From SB15 sp964639245 (GTDB lineage: Bacteria > Chloroflexota > Anaerolineae > Aggregatilineales > J027), in assembly GCA_964639245.1 (NCBI GenBank), contig CAZXCU010000018.1:1-64000 (forward strand): DNA of 64,000 bases, in the 5' to 3' direction. This document shows, piece by piece, positions 8,036 through 15,645 of the stretch. Under the pieces are notes generated by a model, which saw only the letters and a list, made by a program, of their open reading frames with translations, was not told the DNA's origin and ran no database searches. Each line of letters begins with the position of its first letter. Within the stretch, counting starts at the first letter, position 1. The translations under genes and the position numbers were made by a program.

Positions 8036-9484
8036 TTAATCTCGAACCCGTGAAAAGCGCTGAATAAACGCCTGCGCCAAGACATAGGCCGCAAAAAAGA
8101 GCGCCAGCCCTAACACTAAAATCTGCGGGACACGCGCCCGTGCCTGCCGTTCCCATGAATTTTTCGAGCTGCGCCATGTTTGCCATTCCCCGTTTTGCGT
8201 CATGGCTTTGAAACTCTCATAAACCGGCGTTGGTTCAAAGTTGGGTTCGAGCAGGCGGAAGTAATACCAACTTTGCAATTTTTCGGATTCATCAGGCCGC
8301 TTGAGAAACCAGTAGCTCATCACGCCGATATAAGGCCATTCACTCAAGACCCGTTCATAGGCAAGAGGGACATATTCGGCGGCTTCCTGCATGGTGACAA
8401 TGCCATAAGTTTCACGCCCCCAAATATCGGGAACTTCTTCCGCAGGGGGGACAGGATTCCAACCTGCTTCACTAATCCAGATGGGTTTTTCAGCATCGCC
8501 GTTGGCAACCATGATGTCGCGCATCCATTGATGCCGTCCAAAATTCATCAACGTAGGGCGCATCCGCCTGTCCGTCGGGCCACTGAACAGGCCATACCCC
8601 TGTGCGCTGAGAACATCAAAACAACCACCTGCTCCAAAGTCATATAAACGCTGCAAATAGAGCAAATCGTAAGCATCACGCCCACTTAAATCGATGGTTG
8701 GGCCAATGGCAGCCGAATGAACCACAATATTCGGGTCAACTGCTTTGAGCGCGGTATAAGTACGGCATAGTAAATCGGCATATCCGGCAGGGTTAATTTG
8801 CTGGTCGCCCCACTCAGGATAAATATTAGGTTCGTTCCAGATTTGATAATGCTGAATCCGTCCCTGATAGCGTTCGGCAACGGCAACGGCAAAATTCACG
8901 TAATCCTGAAAATCCGCCGGGGGGGTATAGGGATTGGTGGTTCCCGGCGGTTGACTCCAATCGGGCGGGGCAGACAAACGGGCAATGATTTGCACGTCAT
9001 ATTTTTCCGTGAGGTCGACAATGTTGTCGTATTTGTCCCACGCCGAAATCGTATCCTTTTGTCCGTCTCCGTCCATATCATTCCGCGAGTCGGTGAAATC
9101 GCCCCGCCCATGAATTTCAATGTCCTCCCAAGCAAATTCCTGCCGAATCCATCCAAACCCCGCCTCAGACAACAGTTGCATCTGGTGTTCGCGTTTTTCG
9201 GGAATGGATTCCAATTGTAAGAAGGTATTCACCCCAAAAGGATTTTCGGGTAGGTGTTGAATTTCGGCATCAAGGGCTAAATTGGGCTTGGGGCGGGTAT
9301 AGGTTGCGGCATATTGGGCTGCACCAAGCAACTGGGCGGACGGTTCACTTTCCCCCGTCACGTTCCACAAAACATCCCAAACCAGCCCTTCATTTTCAAG
9401 GTCAAGCCACAACGCGGCGAATACCACCCCGCCTGCGACCAGTAATGCGAATAAAGTTTGAATCGAGAATCCAAAAAGTTTCAT
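8036..9484 (-). CDS. Membrane-anchored glycoside hydrolase-like protein (clan GH-A fold)
   Basis: A 482-residue protein with a membrane segment at both ends (about residues 8-27 and 452-475) and a TIM-barrel glycosidase domain between them. The likely catalytic acid is E218 in QIWNEPN and the likely nucleophile E339 in WISEAGW, the spacing and context of GH5/GH39-like retaining enzymes. A DMDGDGQKD loop near residues 137-145 resembles a calcium-binding loop. It begins a three-gene minus-strand operon with the GT39 enzyme and the LOG protein, which suggests processing of a surface glycan. The substrate and exact GH family cannot be fixed. Confidence 0.72.
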   Translation of the reverse strand: MKLFGFSIQTLFALLVAGGVVFAALWLDLENEGLVWDVLWNVTGESEPSAQLLGAAQYAATYTRPKPNLALDAEIQHLPENPFGVNTFLQLESIPEKREHQMQLLSEAGFGWIRQEFAWEDIEIHGRGDFTDSRNDMDGDGQKDTISAWDKYDNIVDLTEKYDVQIIARLSAPPDWSQPPGTTNPYTPPADFQDYVNFAVAVAERYQGRIQHYQIWNEPNIYPEWGDQQINPAGYADLLCRTYTALKAVDPNIVVHSAAIGPTIDLSGRDAYDLLYLQRLYDFGAGGCFDVLSAQGYGLFSGPTDRRMRPTLMNFGRHQWMRDIMVANGDAEKPIWISEAGWNPVPPAEEVPDIWGRETYGIVTMQEAAEYVPLAYERVLSEWPYIGVMSYWFLKRPDESEKLQSWYYFRLLEPNFEPTPVYESFKAMTQNGEWQTWRSSKNSWERQARARVPQILVLGLALFFAAYVLAQAFIQRFSRVRD

Positions 9485-9495
9485 GAGGATAAATA

Positions 9496-9522
9496 GTAAC
9501 GGCGGATTCGCTCCGCCGCTAC
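9496..9522 (-). terminator. Hairpin terminator after the discoidin-domain gene
   Basis: On the minus strand GTAGCGGCGG pairs with CCGCCGTTAC (one G-U) around a 7-base loop and is followed by TATTTATCC. It lies 28 bases past the stop at 9551 and just before the glycosidase start at 9484. Confidence 0.55.
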
Positions 9523-9550
9523 GGTCAAAACGGGGGGATAAGCCAAGCGC

Positions 9551-10891
9551 TTATTGAGCGCAGACCAGAATATCCGCTGCCTCGAAGGTCGTACCACCAT
9601 GATTGCTTTGCAGATACAACACAATATTGTCGCTGGTAACAGGAGCAAAGGTGTATTCTTGATAGCCCTGTACCAAGTCGGCTTCAACAAGGGATAGCGT
9701 GGTGACTTTGTTGTTGGTGGGGTTGACCGTCGCAATTTCAAATCCACGCACGGAATCAGTTTCAAATCCGGCTGAGGCGGAATAGGAATTAAACAAAATG
9801 CGGTTGACCGTTTGCGCCCCATCAAAAAAGACCATGATAAATTGATTTTCCATCGTTTGAGATGACCAACTGGTCGTCGGGTTGCCGTCTAGTAAATTGG
9901 CGGCGGCGTAACTGGCATCATATTCGGAAGAAGCCACTGCCAATGTTGCGACATTGGTACAATCGGCGGGGACATTGCCTGTATTGGCCGTATTGGTATT
10001 GGTGGTGGTCGTAGTTGTATTCGTGGTGGAGTCGGTCAAGCTACCGGGAACTGTTCCGGTCACGATAATTGCGTAATCGCCAGTGGATTGATTGCTGGAC
10101 GAGCCAAACAGGTAAATAAATTTATCGGTGGATTCGGGGATAAATACAATTCCGGCATCGGTTTGCCCGGCAACATATCTTCCGCCATTAGTAATTGAAA
10201 CGCCGCCACCGGGAAAAGCTGGCACACTGCTGCAAACCCCTACCGCCACATCATCACATTCAGCCAGAGTGGTGGCGTTGTTAAAATCAAGCTGTTCCTG
10301 TTGGATTCCCGGCCCACCACCCAGCATTATATACGAATTAAGGTTGGTGGTGCGGCTGACCATATACACGCCGATTTCCTCGTTTTGAACGACACTGGGA
10401 ACCGAGAGCAAAAATCCATCTAGTTCATCGCGGGGGTTAATGGCAAGTCCTTCCACCACCATCGCAAATTGTCCGGTTGAGCCTTCAAAACCGCCCACCA
10501 GCACGTCCACATTGCCCCCACGCGGGGCTGTCACCTGTACCTGTGCAGTCCGATTGTTCCCTGTGAGCAAGCCAAAACCGGGAACAGCCACTTCACTGTT
10601 AGCGGCACGCGATTCGTCATCATTACAATTGCCTTCGCCGGGGCCGGTAGCGACGGCGATAATGGGGTCAAATTCGCCAATGCCAATCGCTGTAACACGA
10701 TAATTGGTGCCGGGGTTGATGTTAATGAAAGTAAATTTCACGCCTCCAATAATTTCTTCGCCTGTGTCACAGGTAATCACGAAGGTATCATCGCCGATAT
10801 TGCTGCCACCCGAAACGCCGCCCTGCGCTAAGACGGAAACTGCCTGTGTGAGAAGAACAATCGTTGTAACGAAAATGATTATTTTACGCAT
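9551..10891 (-). CDS. Secreted protein with C-terminal F5/8 type C (discoidin-like) domain
   Basis: A 446-residue exported protein. Residues 1-22 are a signal peptide ending VLAQ. Residues 25-290 are two Ser/Gly-rich beta regions resembling bacterial pre-peptidase C-terminal-like domains. A short Thr/Asn-rich linker follows (run of TTNTTTTTTNTNT near 293-310). The last 130 residues read as a discoidin/F5/8C fold: ASSEYDASYAAANLLDGNPTTSW is cut here as AANLLDGNPTTSW, followed by QFIMVFFDG and VNRILFNSY. Such domains bind carbohydrate or surface polymers. The function is otherwise unknown, and no catalytic motif is seen. It is upstream of the glycosidase operon, separated by a hairpin. Confidence 0.75.
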   Translation of the reverse strand: MRKIIIFVTTIVLLTQAVSVLAQGGVSGGSNIGDDTFVITCDTGEEIIGGVKFTFININPGTNYRVTAIGIGEFDPIIAVATGPGEGNCNDDESRAANSEVAVPGFGLLTGNNRTAQVQVTAPRGGNVDVLVGGFEGSTGQFAMVVEGLAINPRDELDGFLLSVPSVVQNEEIGVYMVSRTTNLNSYIMLGGGPGIQQEQLDFNNATTLAECDDVAVGVCSSVPAFPGGGVSITNGGRYVAGQTDAGIVFIPESTDKFIYLFGSSSNQSTGDYAIIVTGTVPGSLTDSTTNTTTTTTNTNTANTGNVPADCTNVATLAVASSEYDASYAAANLLDGNPTTSWSSQTMENQFIMVFFDGAQTVNRILFNSYSASAGFETDSVRGFEIATVNPTNNKVTTLSLVEADLVQGYQEYTFAPVTSDNIVLYLQSNHGGTTFEAADILVCAQ

Positions 10892-10951
10892 GGTGGATAA
10901 CTCCTGAATACGTCCTGCACTTTCATTCTAACTGAGGATAGGCCGGGAATG

Positions 10952-10983
10952 TTCCGCGAATAAGGACTATTCGCGGAATTTTT
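10952..10983 (+). terminator. Strong hairpin with a U-tract on the plus strand
   Basis: TTCCGCGAATA and TATTCGCGGAA pair perfectly over 11 bases around AGGAC and are followed by TTTTT on the plus strand. Both flanking genes are on the minus strand. The hairpin ends AAA-ATPase mRNA without a U-tract in that direction, while its U-tract would terminate antisense transcription. Confidence 0.7.
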
Positions 10984-10995
10984 ACAGCTTTTTTG

Positions 10996-12354
10996 CTAGC
11001 GGCGGGCGGGGTCGCCTTCTTGAGCAACAAAGTAATTGACACACGCTTCGCGCATGAGTTCAGGGGTCATGCGAATGGGGGTACTGTCATATTCACACAG
11101 GGCTTTGATAATTTTTAGTAGGTCACGCGGATGCACGGCCTGTAAATCGCGTCCCGGTTCCCGATACCACTTTTTGATAAGGTAGGCGTAAGTGTCACGG
11201 TCAGGTGGAATCCCCAGACTTTTTGCCATCGCCAAAAATATTTTCTGATACATTTCATCACTTGGGCTGCGTACCCCCACCTTCATTTGAATACGACGCA
11301 TAAACGCGGCATCCACCAGATCATCGGGGTCAAGATTGGTGCTAAAGACAATCAATTGCTTGAAGGGAATTTGCATGGATTGACCTGTTCGCAGGCGCAA
11401 AAAGTCAATGTGCGATTCCAATGGCACAATCCAGCGATTCAACAGTTGGGCGGGGCTAATCTGCTGCCGTCCGAAGTCGTCAATCAGGAACATGCCCATG
11501 TTGGCTTTCATTTGAAGCGGCGCTTCGTAATATTTTGCCAATTCCTCAAACCGCAGTTCTAGCGCATCCATCGTGAGTTCGCCCCCAACCATCACGGTAG
11601 GGCGGTCAATGATGGCCCAACGCGGGTCAACACGTCCATAGGTTGAGGTCACGCTGTTCGGGTCAACATCGGCATGTTTATGCACCAATGGGTCAAACAT
11701 GGTCACGATATAGCCTGCGGTGGTGACAGCATAGGGCATAAAAACGGGGTTTGTCCCGGTGATGATTTTGGCAATGGCCTCAGCAACCGTCGTTTTGCCA
11801 TTACCGGGCGGGCCATATAAAAAGAGGGATGTTCCGCCGTTAATGGCCGGGCCAATGCTGCGATGAAAATTATCCGGCAAAATCAGGTGGGCTAGGGCGG
11901 CTTTGACATCGGCCGGGGTTACGTGGATTTTCGATTCCGATTGCAGCATAACCGCTTCGTTATATTTGTCAATCGGCACAGGCGCAGGGCCAATATACAT
12001 ATTTTTATCCATAGCATCCCGTGCGCGTTTTGTCCCTTCTTCTGTCAGCGTAAAGGTATAGGTTGCACGGCCTGTTCCGCCTGCTTTAGAGACTTCTACG
12101 AGGTGTTCGTATTGCATTTGTTCGACAAGGACATCCACCACGCGCCCATGTACTTTGATGACATCGGACAGGCGTTTGAGCGTAGCTTCCCCCTCGCTGA
12201 ACAAAATTTTGAAGATTAAATCCTGGACGATGCCAACCGGAATCCCTAATTCTTCGGGGGTGTTGGCGACAGCAAGTACGTCTTTGAGGCGGGCAACAAG
12301 ATCGGCTTGCTGCTGGCTGAGTGCGGCCTCCATGTAGGCGGGTTGGTCTACCAT
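10996..12354 (-). CDS. AAA-family ATPase with N-terminal winged-helix domain
   Basis: A 452-residue protein. Residues about 40-115 look like a winged-helix domain (LSDVIKVHGRVVDVLVEQM, then YTFTLTEEGTKRA). The ATPase domain has Walker A GPPGNGKTT at 181-189, Walker B FLIDDFG at 289-295 (Asp where Glu is usual), sensor 1 in VFSTNLDPDDL near 343-353, and the arginine pair AFMRRIQ. It resembles uncharacterised AAA proteins of Chloroflexota; I do not recognise a defined role. It is divergent from the TIR gene and has its own promoter. A GAGGT ribosome binding site precedes the ATG. Confidence 0.8.
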   Translation of the reverse strand: MVDQPAYMEAALSQQQADLVARLKDVLAVANTPEELGIPVGIVQDLIFKILFSEGEATLKRLSDVIKVHGRVVDVLVEQMQYEHLVEVSKAGGTGRATYTFTLTEEGTKRARDAMDKNMYIGPAPVPIDKYNEAVMLQSESKIHVTPADVKAALAHLILPDNFHRSIGPAINGGTSLFLYGPPGNGKTTVAEAIAKIITGTNPVFMPYAVTTAGYIVTMFDPLVHKHADVDPNSVTSTYGRVDPRWAIIDRPTVMVGGELTMDALELRFEELAKYYEAPLQMKANMGMFLIDDFGRQQISPAQLLNRWIVPLESHIDFLRLRTGQSMQIPFKQLIVFSTNLDPDDLVDAAFMRRIQMKVGVRSPSDEMYQKIFLAMAKSLGIPPDRDTYAYLIKKWYREPGRDLQAVHPRDLLKIIKALCEYDSTPIRMTPELMREACVNYFVAQEGDPARR

Positions 12355-12405
12355 TCAGAATTACCTCAGAAAATAGGCTAGAATACGCCATTCATATAGT
12401 TTCTA

Positions 12406-12433
12406 AGTATACTAACCCTCAAGTGTGTGTCAA
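12406..12433 (-). promoter_or_regulatory. Sigma-70-type promoter for the AAA ATPase gene
   Basis: On the minus strand TTGACA (12428-12433) and TATACT (12406-12411) are separated by 16 bases, a near-consensus housekeeping promoter 52 bases upstream of the ATG at 12354. The divergent TIR gene begins at 12478, so both promoters share this 120-base region. Confidence 0.75.
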
Positions 12434-12477
12434 TTCAGGCAGATTGCGTTTAATATTGTGGGCAAGAGGTGAAACCG

Positions 12478-13095
12478 ATGAACGATTCTGTTGAAAACAA
12501 AGAACAACTCGAAATTGAAGCGTATTGTGTAACCTGCAAAGACAAGCGCATCATGGAAAATCCTGAAGCAGTGTGGACGAGTCAGGGTAGACCCGGTACA
12601 CAAGGGCGCTGTCCGGTGTGCGGGGGAAATATGTTCCGCATGGGACGCACGGCGCTGCACCACAACATGAAAGCCCCGCAAAAGGTCGAAGTCATCCCAC
12701 CGAGCGCCAAAGGCAAGAAAATCAAGGCCGCCTATATTGTGGCGGATGTAACCCAAGCCACCTTCGCGGATAAACTGGGGCAGGAATTGAAACAAATCGG
12801 GATTCCAGTGTGGGTGGACAACGGCGAAAAAGCGGACACCACCCAATGGGCGGGCGGAATCCATCCGGCGATGGAACAATGTACACACCTGCTTGTCGTG
12901 CTGTCGCCTTTTGCGGGACAAACCACCAGCATCCAAGACGCAATCCAGTATTTTCTGAACGAACGGAAACCAATTGTCGTTGCCATTGCCGAAGGGGTTG
13001 AACCACCAGACACCGTGCGGAATCGTCCCCGCTTTGATTTTACAGGGGACTACAAAACGGCTTTTCGGGAGATGGTAGCAGCAATTTCGCGTTAA
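12478..13095 (+). CDS. Zinc ribbon (DUF5679-like) fused to a TIR domain
   Basis: A 205-residue protein. Residues 14-56 match the DUF5679 pattern: AYCVTC (C17, C20), then QGRPGTQGRCPVCG (C45, C48) and MFRMG, a four-cysteine zinc ribbon. Residues 82-204 read as a TIR domain: AAYIVAD strand, FADKLGQELKQIGIPVWVD, the AMEQCTHLLVVLS strand, then ERKPIVVA. In NAD-cleaving TIR domains a glutamate lies in the helix after that serine. Here the aligned segment is SIQDAIQYF, with Ala or Asp at the expected place, so NADase activity is doubtful. An AAGAGGT site 7 bases before the ATG at 12478 favours it over GTG 12469. The gene is co-directional with the pRiA4b-like gene. Confidence 0.72.
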   Translation: MNDSVENKEQLEIEAYCVTCKDKRIMENPEAVWTSQGRPGTQGRCPVCGGNMFRMGRTALHHNMKAPQKVEVIPPSAKGKKIKAAYIVADVTQATFADKLGQELKQIGIPVWVDNGEKADTTQWAGGIHPAMEQCTHLLVVLSPFAGQTTSIQDAIQYFLNERKPIVVAIAEGVEPPDTVRNRPRFDFTGDYKTAFREMVAAISR

Positions 13096-13133
13096 TTGGC
13101 AAATTGTCGCATTATAATTAGGCAAAACGGACT

Positions 13134-13139
13134 TATAAT
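13134..13139 (+). promoter_or_regulatory. Possible -10 element for the pRiA4b-like gene
   Basis: A perfect TATAAT lies 24 bases before the ATG at 13164, and a second TATAAT lies 21 bases further upstream (13113-13118). No convincing -35 is seen for either. Confidence 0.35.
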
Positions 13140-13163
13140 CAGGGAAAAGTTTGAGGTTAGGAC

Positions 13164-13577
13164 ATGTCGGAGAATGTTTACATTCTACGGGTTCGGCTTT
13201 CGTGGGCAAAGGGAGTGTGGCGTGAAATCGCCATTTTAGGCTCACAAACCTTGACCGAACTCCACCGCGCCATTTTAGAAGCCTTTGAATGGACAGATGA
13301 AGATGCCTATTGTTTTTATTTAGGGGATGACATTCGGGACAAAGCCACCCTGCTCTCGCCCGCATTGGATGACCGCAACCCGGAACAGATTAAAATAGAT
13401 GAGATTGACTTGGAAGAAGAGCTTGTTTTTATCTATGTGTATGGCGAAGGGGAGCGCAACCAGTTCATTATTAAGGTCATGTCCATTGAAGACCCGGAAG
13501 CTGGCACAACCTATCCTGATGTAGTAGACGAAAAAGGCGAATCACCCGATCAAGAGCTTGCCTATCTGGAGGACTAA
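13164..13577 (+). CDS. pRiA4b ORF-3-like protein
   Basis: A 137-residue protein matching the PRiA4_ORF3 family (IS1096 TnpR-like): an N-terminal LRVRLSWAKGVWREIAILGSQTL pattern (here LSWAKGVWREIAI), then LTELHRAILEAFEWTDEDAYCF. The C-terminal 30 residues are acidic. The family is widespread on chromosomes and plasmids, is often near mobile or defence genes, and has no settled biochemical role. GAGGTTAGG precedes the ATG. Its stop is 7 bases from the stop of the convergent HEAT gene, leaving no room for a normal terminator. Confidence 0.78.
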   Translation: MSENVYILRVRLSWAKGVWREIAILGSQTLTELHRAILEAFEWTDEDAYCFYLGDDIRDKATLLSPALDDRNPEQIKIDEIDLEEELVFIYVYGEGERNQFIIKVMSIEDPEAGTTYPDVVDEKGESPDQELAYLED

Positions 13578-13584
13578 CCCGTCC

Positions 13585-14613
13585 CTACAGTGTGCCAGTA
13601 TAGCCATATTCACGGGGATTGAGGCCGCGAAAATACAGCACCCGTGCCGCACCCGAAGCCACCCGTTCATTGGCAAAACTCAGGGCTTTCATCAACCGTT
13701 CATTCAGATTGGGGTCTTTGCTATCACCGAGAATATAGGCCACTTGGTCACGGATCTCGGGGTCAGAATTGGCAAAGGCTTCAATCAACTGGTCTGCCAC
13801 AATGCCGCTAATTTTGGTCAGCACCGCCCGTGCAATATGACTGCGGATGCTTTTGGGGCGTTTGGGCAGTTCCGCCACGAGCAAATCCACGGTGAGTTTA
13901 ATGGAGGCTTGAACTTTGTGCGGTGTGGGGTGATTCTCAATGATTTGAGCAAGTGTTTCCGCCACAATTTCGCGCAAAGCCGCCTCTTCATCTCGATTTG
14001 CTAGCAGGGTAATTAAAGGTTTTAGGGCAGGTTCGCCAATCTTAGCAAGGGCGCTTGCCATATGACGGACATTCCAGCCTTTTTCGTGACGCATGGTTTG
14101 GATGAGCGTGGGAACGGCTTTTTCGCTGCCCAACTGCCCGAGTGCCTCCGCCACATTTGCCCGCACCGGCGCTTCAAAATCTCCTAAGCCTTCCAGCAAT
14201 GCGGGGAGCGCTTCATCGTAGCCCATTTCGCCTAAGGCAGTGGCGGCGGCACTGCGAATCGACATCCAATCGGAGTACAAAAGGGCATCGGAAATGGGCG
14301 CAACGGCACGGACATCTTTAATTTTGCCCAGAATCCGAATGGCATCTTCGCGTTCCGAAAAAGTGCGCTCGCGCAACACACGGATTAAGGGATCGACGGT
14401 CAAGGGACTCTGGAAATAAGAACACGCGATAATAGCGCTTTTGCGAATGTTAAAATCGGGGTCTTGTAACGCCTTGACCATCACAGGCAAAGCGACCATA
14501 TTCGGATGGTTGGCAAGATATTCCGCCGCCTGCCGCCGTGCTTCGATGGGCGCACGCGGATTCCGCAGCAGGTCAATATTGGTCAAAATTTCAAGCGACG
14601 CTACATCGTCCAT
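13585..14613 (-). CDS. HEAT-repeat protein
   Basis: A 342-residue all-helical solenoid of about eight HEAT/PBS-lyase-type repeats. Recurrent units include RAPIEARRQAAEYLANHP, DPDFNIRKSAIIA, SEREDAIRILGKI, DWMSIRSAAATALGEMG, EAPVRANVAEALGQLG and EIRDQVAYILGDS. No enzymatic motif is present, so it is likely a protein-interaction scaffold. A minus-strand promoter TTGCCC-16-TAAAAT and an AGGA ribosome binding site precede the ATG. Confidence 0.85.
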   Translation of the reverse strand: MDDVASLEILTNIDLLRNPRAPIEARRQAAEYLANHPNMVALPVMVKALQDPDFNIRKSAIIACSYFQSPLTVDPLIRVLRERTFSEREDAIRILGKIKDVRAVAPISDALLYSDWMSIRSAAATALGEMGYDEALPALLEGLGDFEAPVRANVAEALGQLGSEKAVPTLIQTMRHEKGWNVRHMASALAKIGEPALKPLITLLANRDEEAALREIVAETLAQIIENHPTPHKVQASIKLTVDLLVAELPKRPKSIRSHIARAVLTKISGIVADQLIEAFANSDPEIRDQVAYILGDSKDPNLNERLMKALSFANERVASGAARVLYFRGLNPREYGYTGTL

Positions 14614-14638
14614 AGGTGTTCCTATATTCTCGTGGTTA

Positions 14639-14666
14639 ATTTTAGCATGGTGGGCGGATTGGGCAA
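14639..14666 (-). promoter_or_regulatory. Probable promoter of the HEAT-repeat gene
   Basis: On the minus strand TTGCCC (14661-14666) and TAAAAT (14639-14644) are 16 bases apart, 26 bases upstream of the ATG at 14613. Confidence 0.45.
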
Positions 14667-14674
14667 TTGGTCTA

Positions 14675-14703
14675 TTGACGTGGGTACGGGTTCATCCTAC
14701 CCT
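14675..14703 (+). promoter_or_regulatory. Possible promoter of the LysE-family gene
   Basis: TTGACG at 14675-14680 is followed after 17 bases by TACCCT, a good -35 with a weak -10, 33 bases before the ATG at 14737. Confidence 0.3.
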
Positions 14704-14736
14704 AAAAGCATTGTGTTATTCCTCAAGGAGTGTGGG

Positions 14737-15363
14737 ATGCCCACGAATTTATCCTTATTTTTTACTGCTACGCTGATTTTGCTGCTTACGCCCGGCCCGG
14801 CGGTTTTATATGTGGTGGCGCGAAGTGTGGATCAAGGGCGCAAGGCGGGGTTCATTTCGGTCTTAGGATTGTCGCTCGGCACATTTTTTCATGTGATTGC
14901 GGCGGCGTTGGGGTTGTCGGCGCTGCTGCTATCTTCGGCGCTGGCCTTTAATATTGTGAAATATCTAGGCGCAGCCTATTTGATTTATTTGGGGGTAAAA
15001 CGGCTGCTGACCAAAGAAACGGTCACAGAAATTGCAGTGGAAAAAACCTCCCTACAACGGGCGTTTACACAGGGCATCGTCGTAAATGTGCTGAACCCTA
15101 AATTGGCACTTTTTTTCTTTGCTTTTTTGCCCCAATTTGTCGATACCTCATCGGGCAACACCACCGGTCAGATTTTTTTGCTGGGGTTTTTATTTGTGTT
15201 AATTGCAACCTGCACCGACGGGTCATATGCCATTTTTGCAGGTACACTGGGACGCTGGCTAAAAGGCAACCTGACCTTTTTACGCTTTGAACGCTACTTT
15301 GCAGGCATCGTCTACATTGGGCTAGGGCTAACAACCGCATTGGCAGGTTCCAATCGGAAATAG
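14737..15363 (+). CDS. LysE/RhtB family amino-acid exporter
   Basis: A 208-residue membrane protein with six predicted membrane segments. The N-terminal TLILLLTPGPAVLYVVARS segment (TPGP at about 18-21) and the GLSLGTFFHVIAAALGLSALL helix are characteristic of LysE/RhtB exporters, as is NVLNPKLALFFFAFLPQF in the middle (NPK motif). Members export amino acids such as lysine, threonine or homoserine lactone by proton exchange. AAGGAG lies 6 bases before the ATG at 14737, which excludes longer upstream starts. The substrate cannot be named. Confidence 0.9.
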   Translation: MPTNLSLFFTATLILLLTPGPAVLYVVARSVDQGRKAGFISVLGLSLGTFFHVIAAALGLSALLLSSALAFNIVKYLGAAYLIYLGVKRLLTKETVTEIAVEKTSLQRAFTQGIVVNVLNPKLALFFFAFLPQFVDTSSGNTTGQIFLLGFLFVLIATCTDGSYAIFAGTLGRWLKGNLTFLRFERYFAGIVYIGLGLTTALAGSNRK

Positions 15364-15420
15364 AGGGAGTTCGCTAACCCTATTCCGCCAACATAACATC
15401 GCGTAAAATTATACTTTCCT

Positions 15421-15535
15421 ATAAGTACACTTTCAGAAATCACATGAATGCCGTAGGAAAAGGGACAATCGCACTTCTGCCCGCAATTCCTACTTTCATA
15501 ATCAATCACCCTTGAATTCTTGAGAGTGTACTTAT
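15421..15535. repeat. Long imperfect palindrome (MITE-like element or structured RNA)
   Basis: This lies in a 282-base gap. Perfect 11-base termini ATAAGTACACT (15421-15431) and AGTGTACTTAT (15525-15535) enclose further nested pairs: ATGAA 15444-15448 with TTCAT 15495-15499, GTAGGAA 15453-15459 with TTCCTAC 15487-15493, and GGG 15462-15464 with CCC 15480-15482. The whole 115 bases can fold into one long hairpin. No transposase and no obvious target duplication are seen. No second copy was noticed in the window. The rest of the gap holds only the promoter listed next. Confidence 0.65.
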
Positions 15536-15578
15536 CCGATGGTCATAACTTTTAGACAGGTTATTACCCCTTGTTTGC

Positions 15579-15584
15579 TATATT
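15579..15584 (+). promoter_or_regulatory. Extended -10 promoter of the polysaccharide operon
   Basis: TGCTATATT (extended -10 TGn plus TATATT at 15579-15584) lies about 60 bases before the GTG start at 15646. The -35 is weak: TAGACA, 20 bases upstream. Confidence 0.45.
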
Positions 15585-15645
15585 TTGGCGTACAGATATG
15601 CTAAGATGCAGCAAAATATCTGTTTATTTGTGGAGAAAGACAAAC

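Noticed and set aside
9480..9560. Dispersed repeat family suggested by CCGCCGCTAC runs
   Set aside because: The motif is a single local hairpin stem and I see no second copy in the window that matches over more than about 10 bases.
12430..13365. 311-codon open frame on the minus strand
   Set aside because: It runs antisense across both the zinc ribbon-TIR gene and the start of the pRiA4b-like gene, with no ribosome binding site and no recognisable domain.
15444..15515. 23-codon frame MNAVGKGTIALLPAIPTF...
   Set aside because: Begins near 15444 inside the palindromic element, has no ribosome binding site, and its coding pattern is explained by the inverted repeat.
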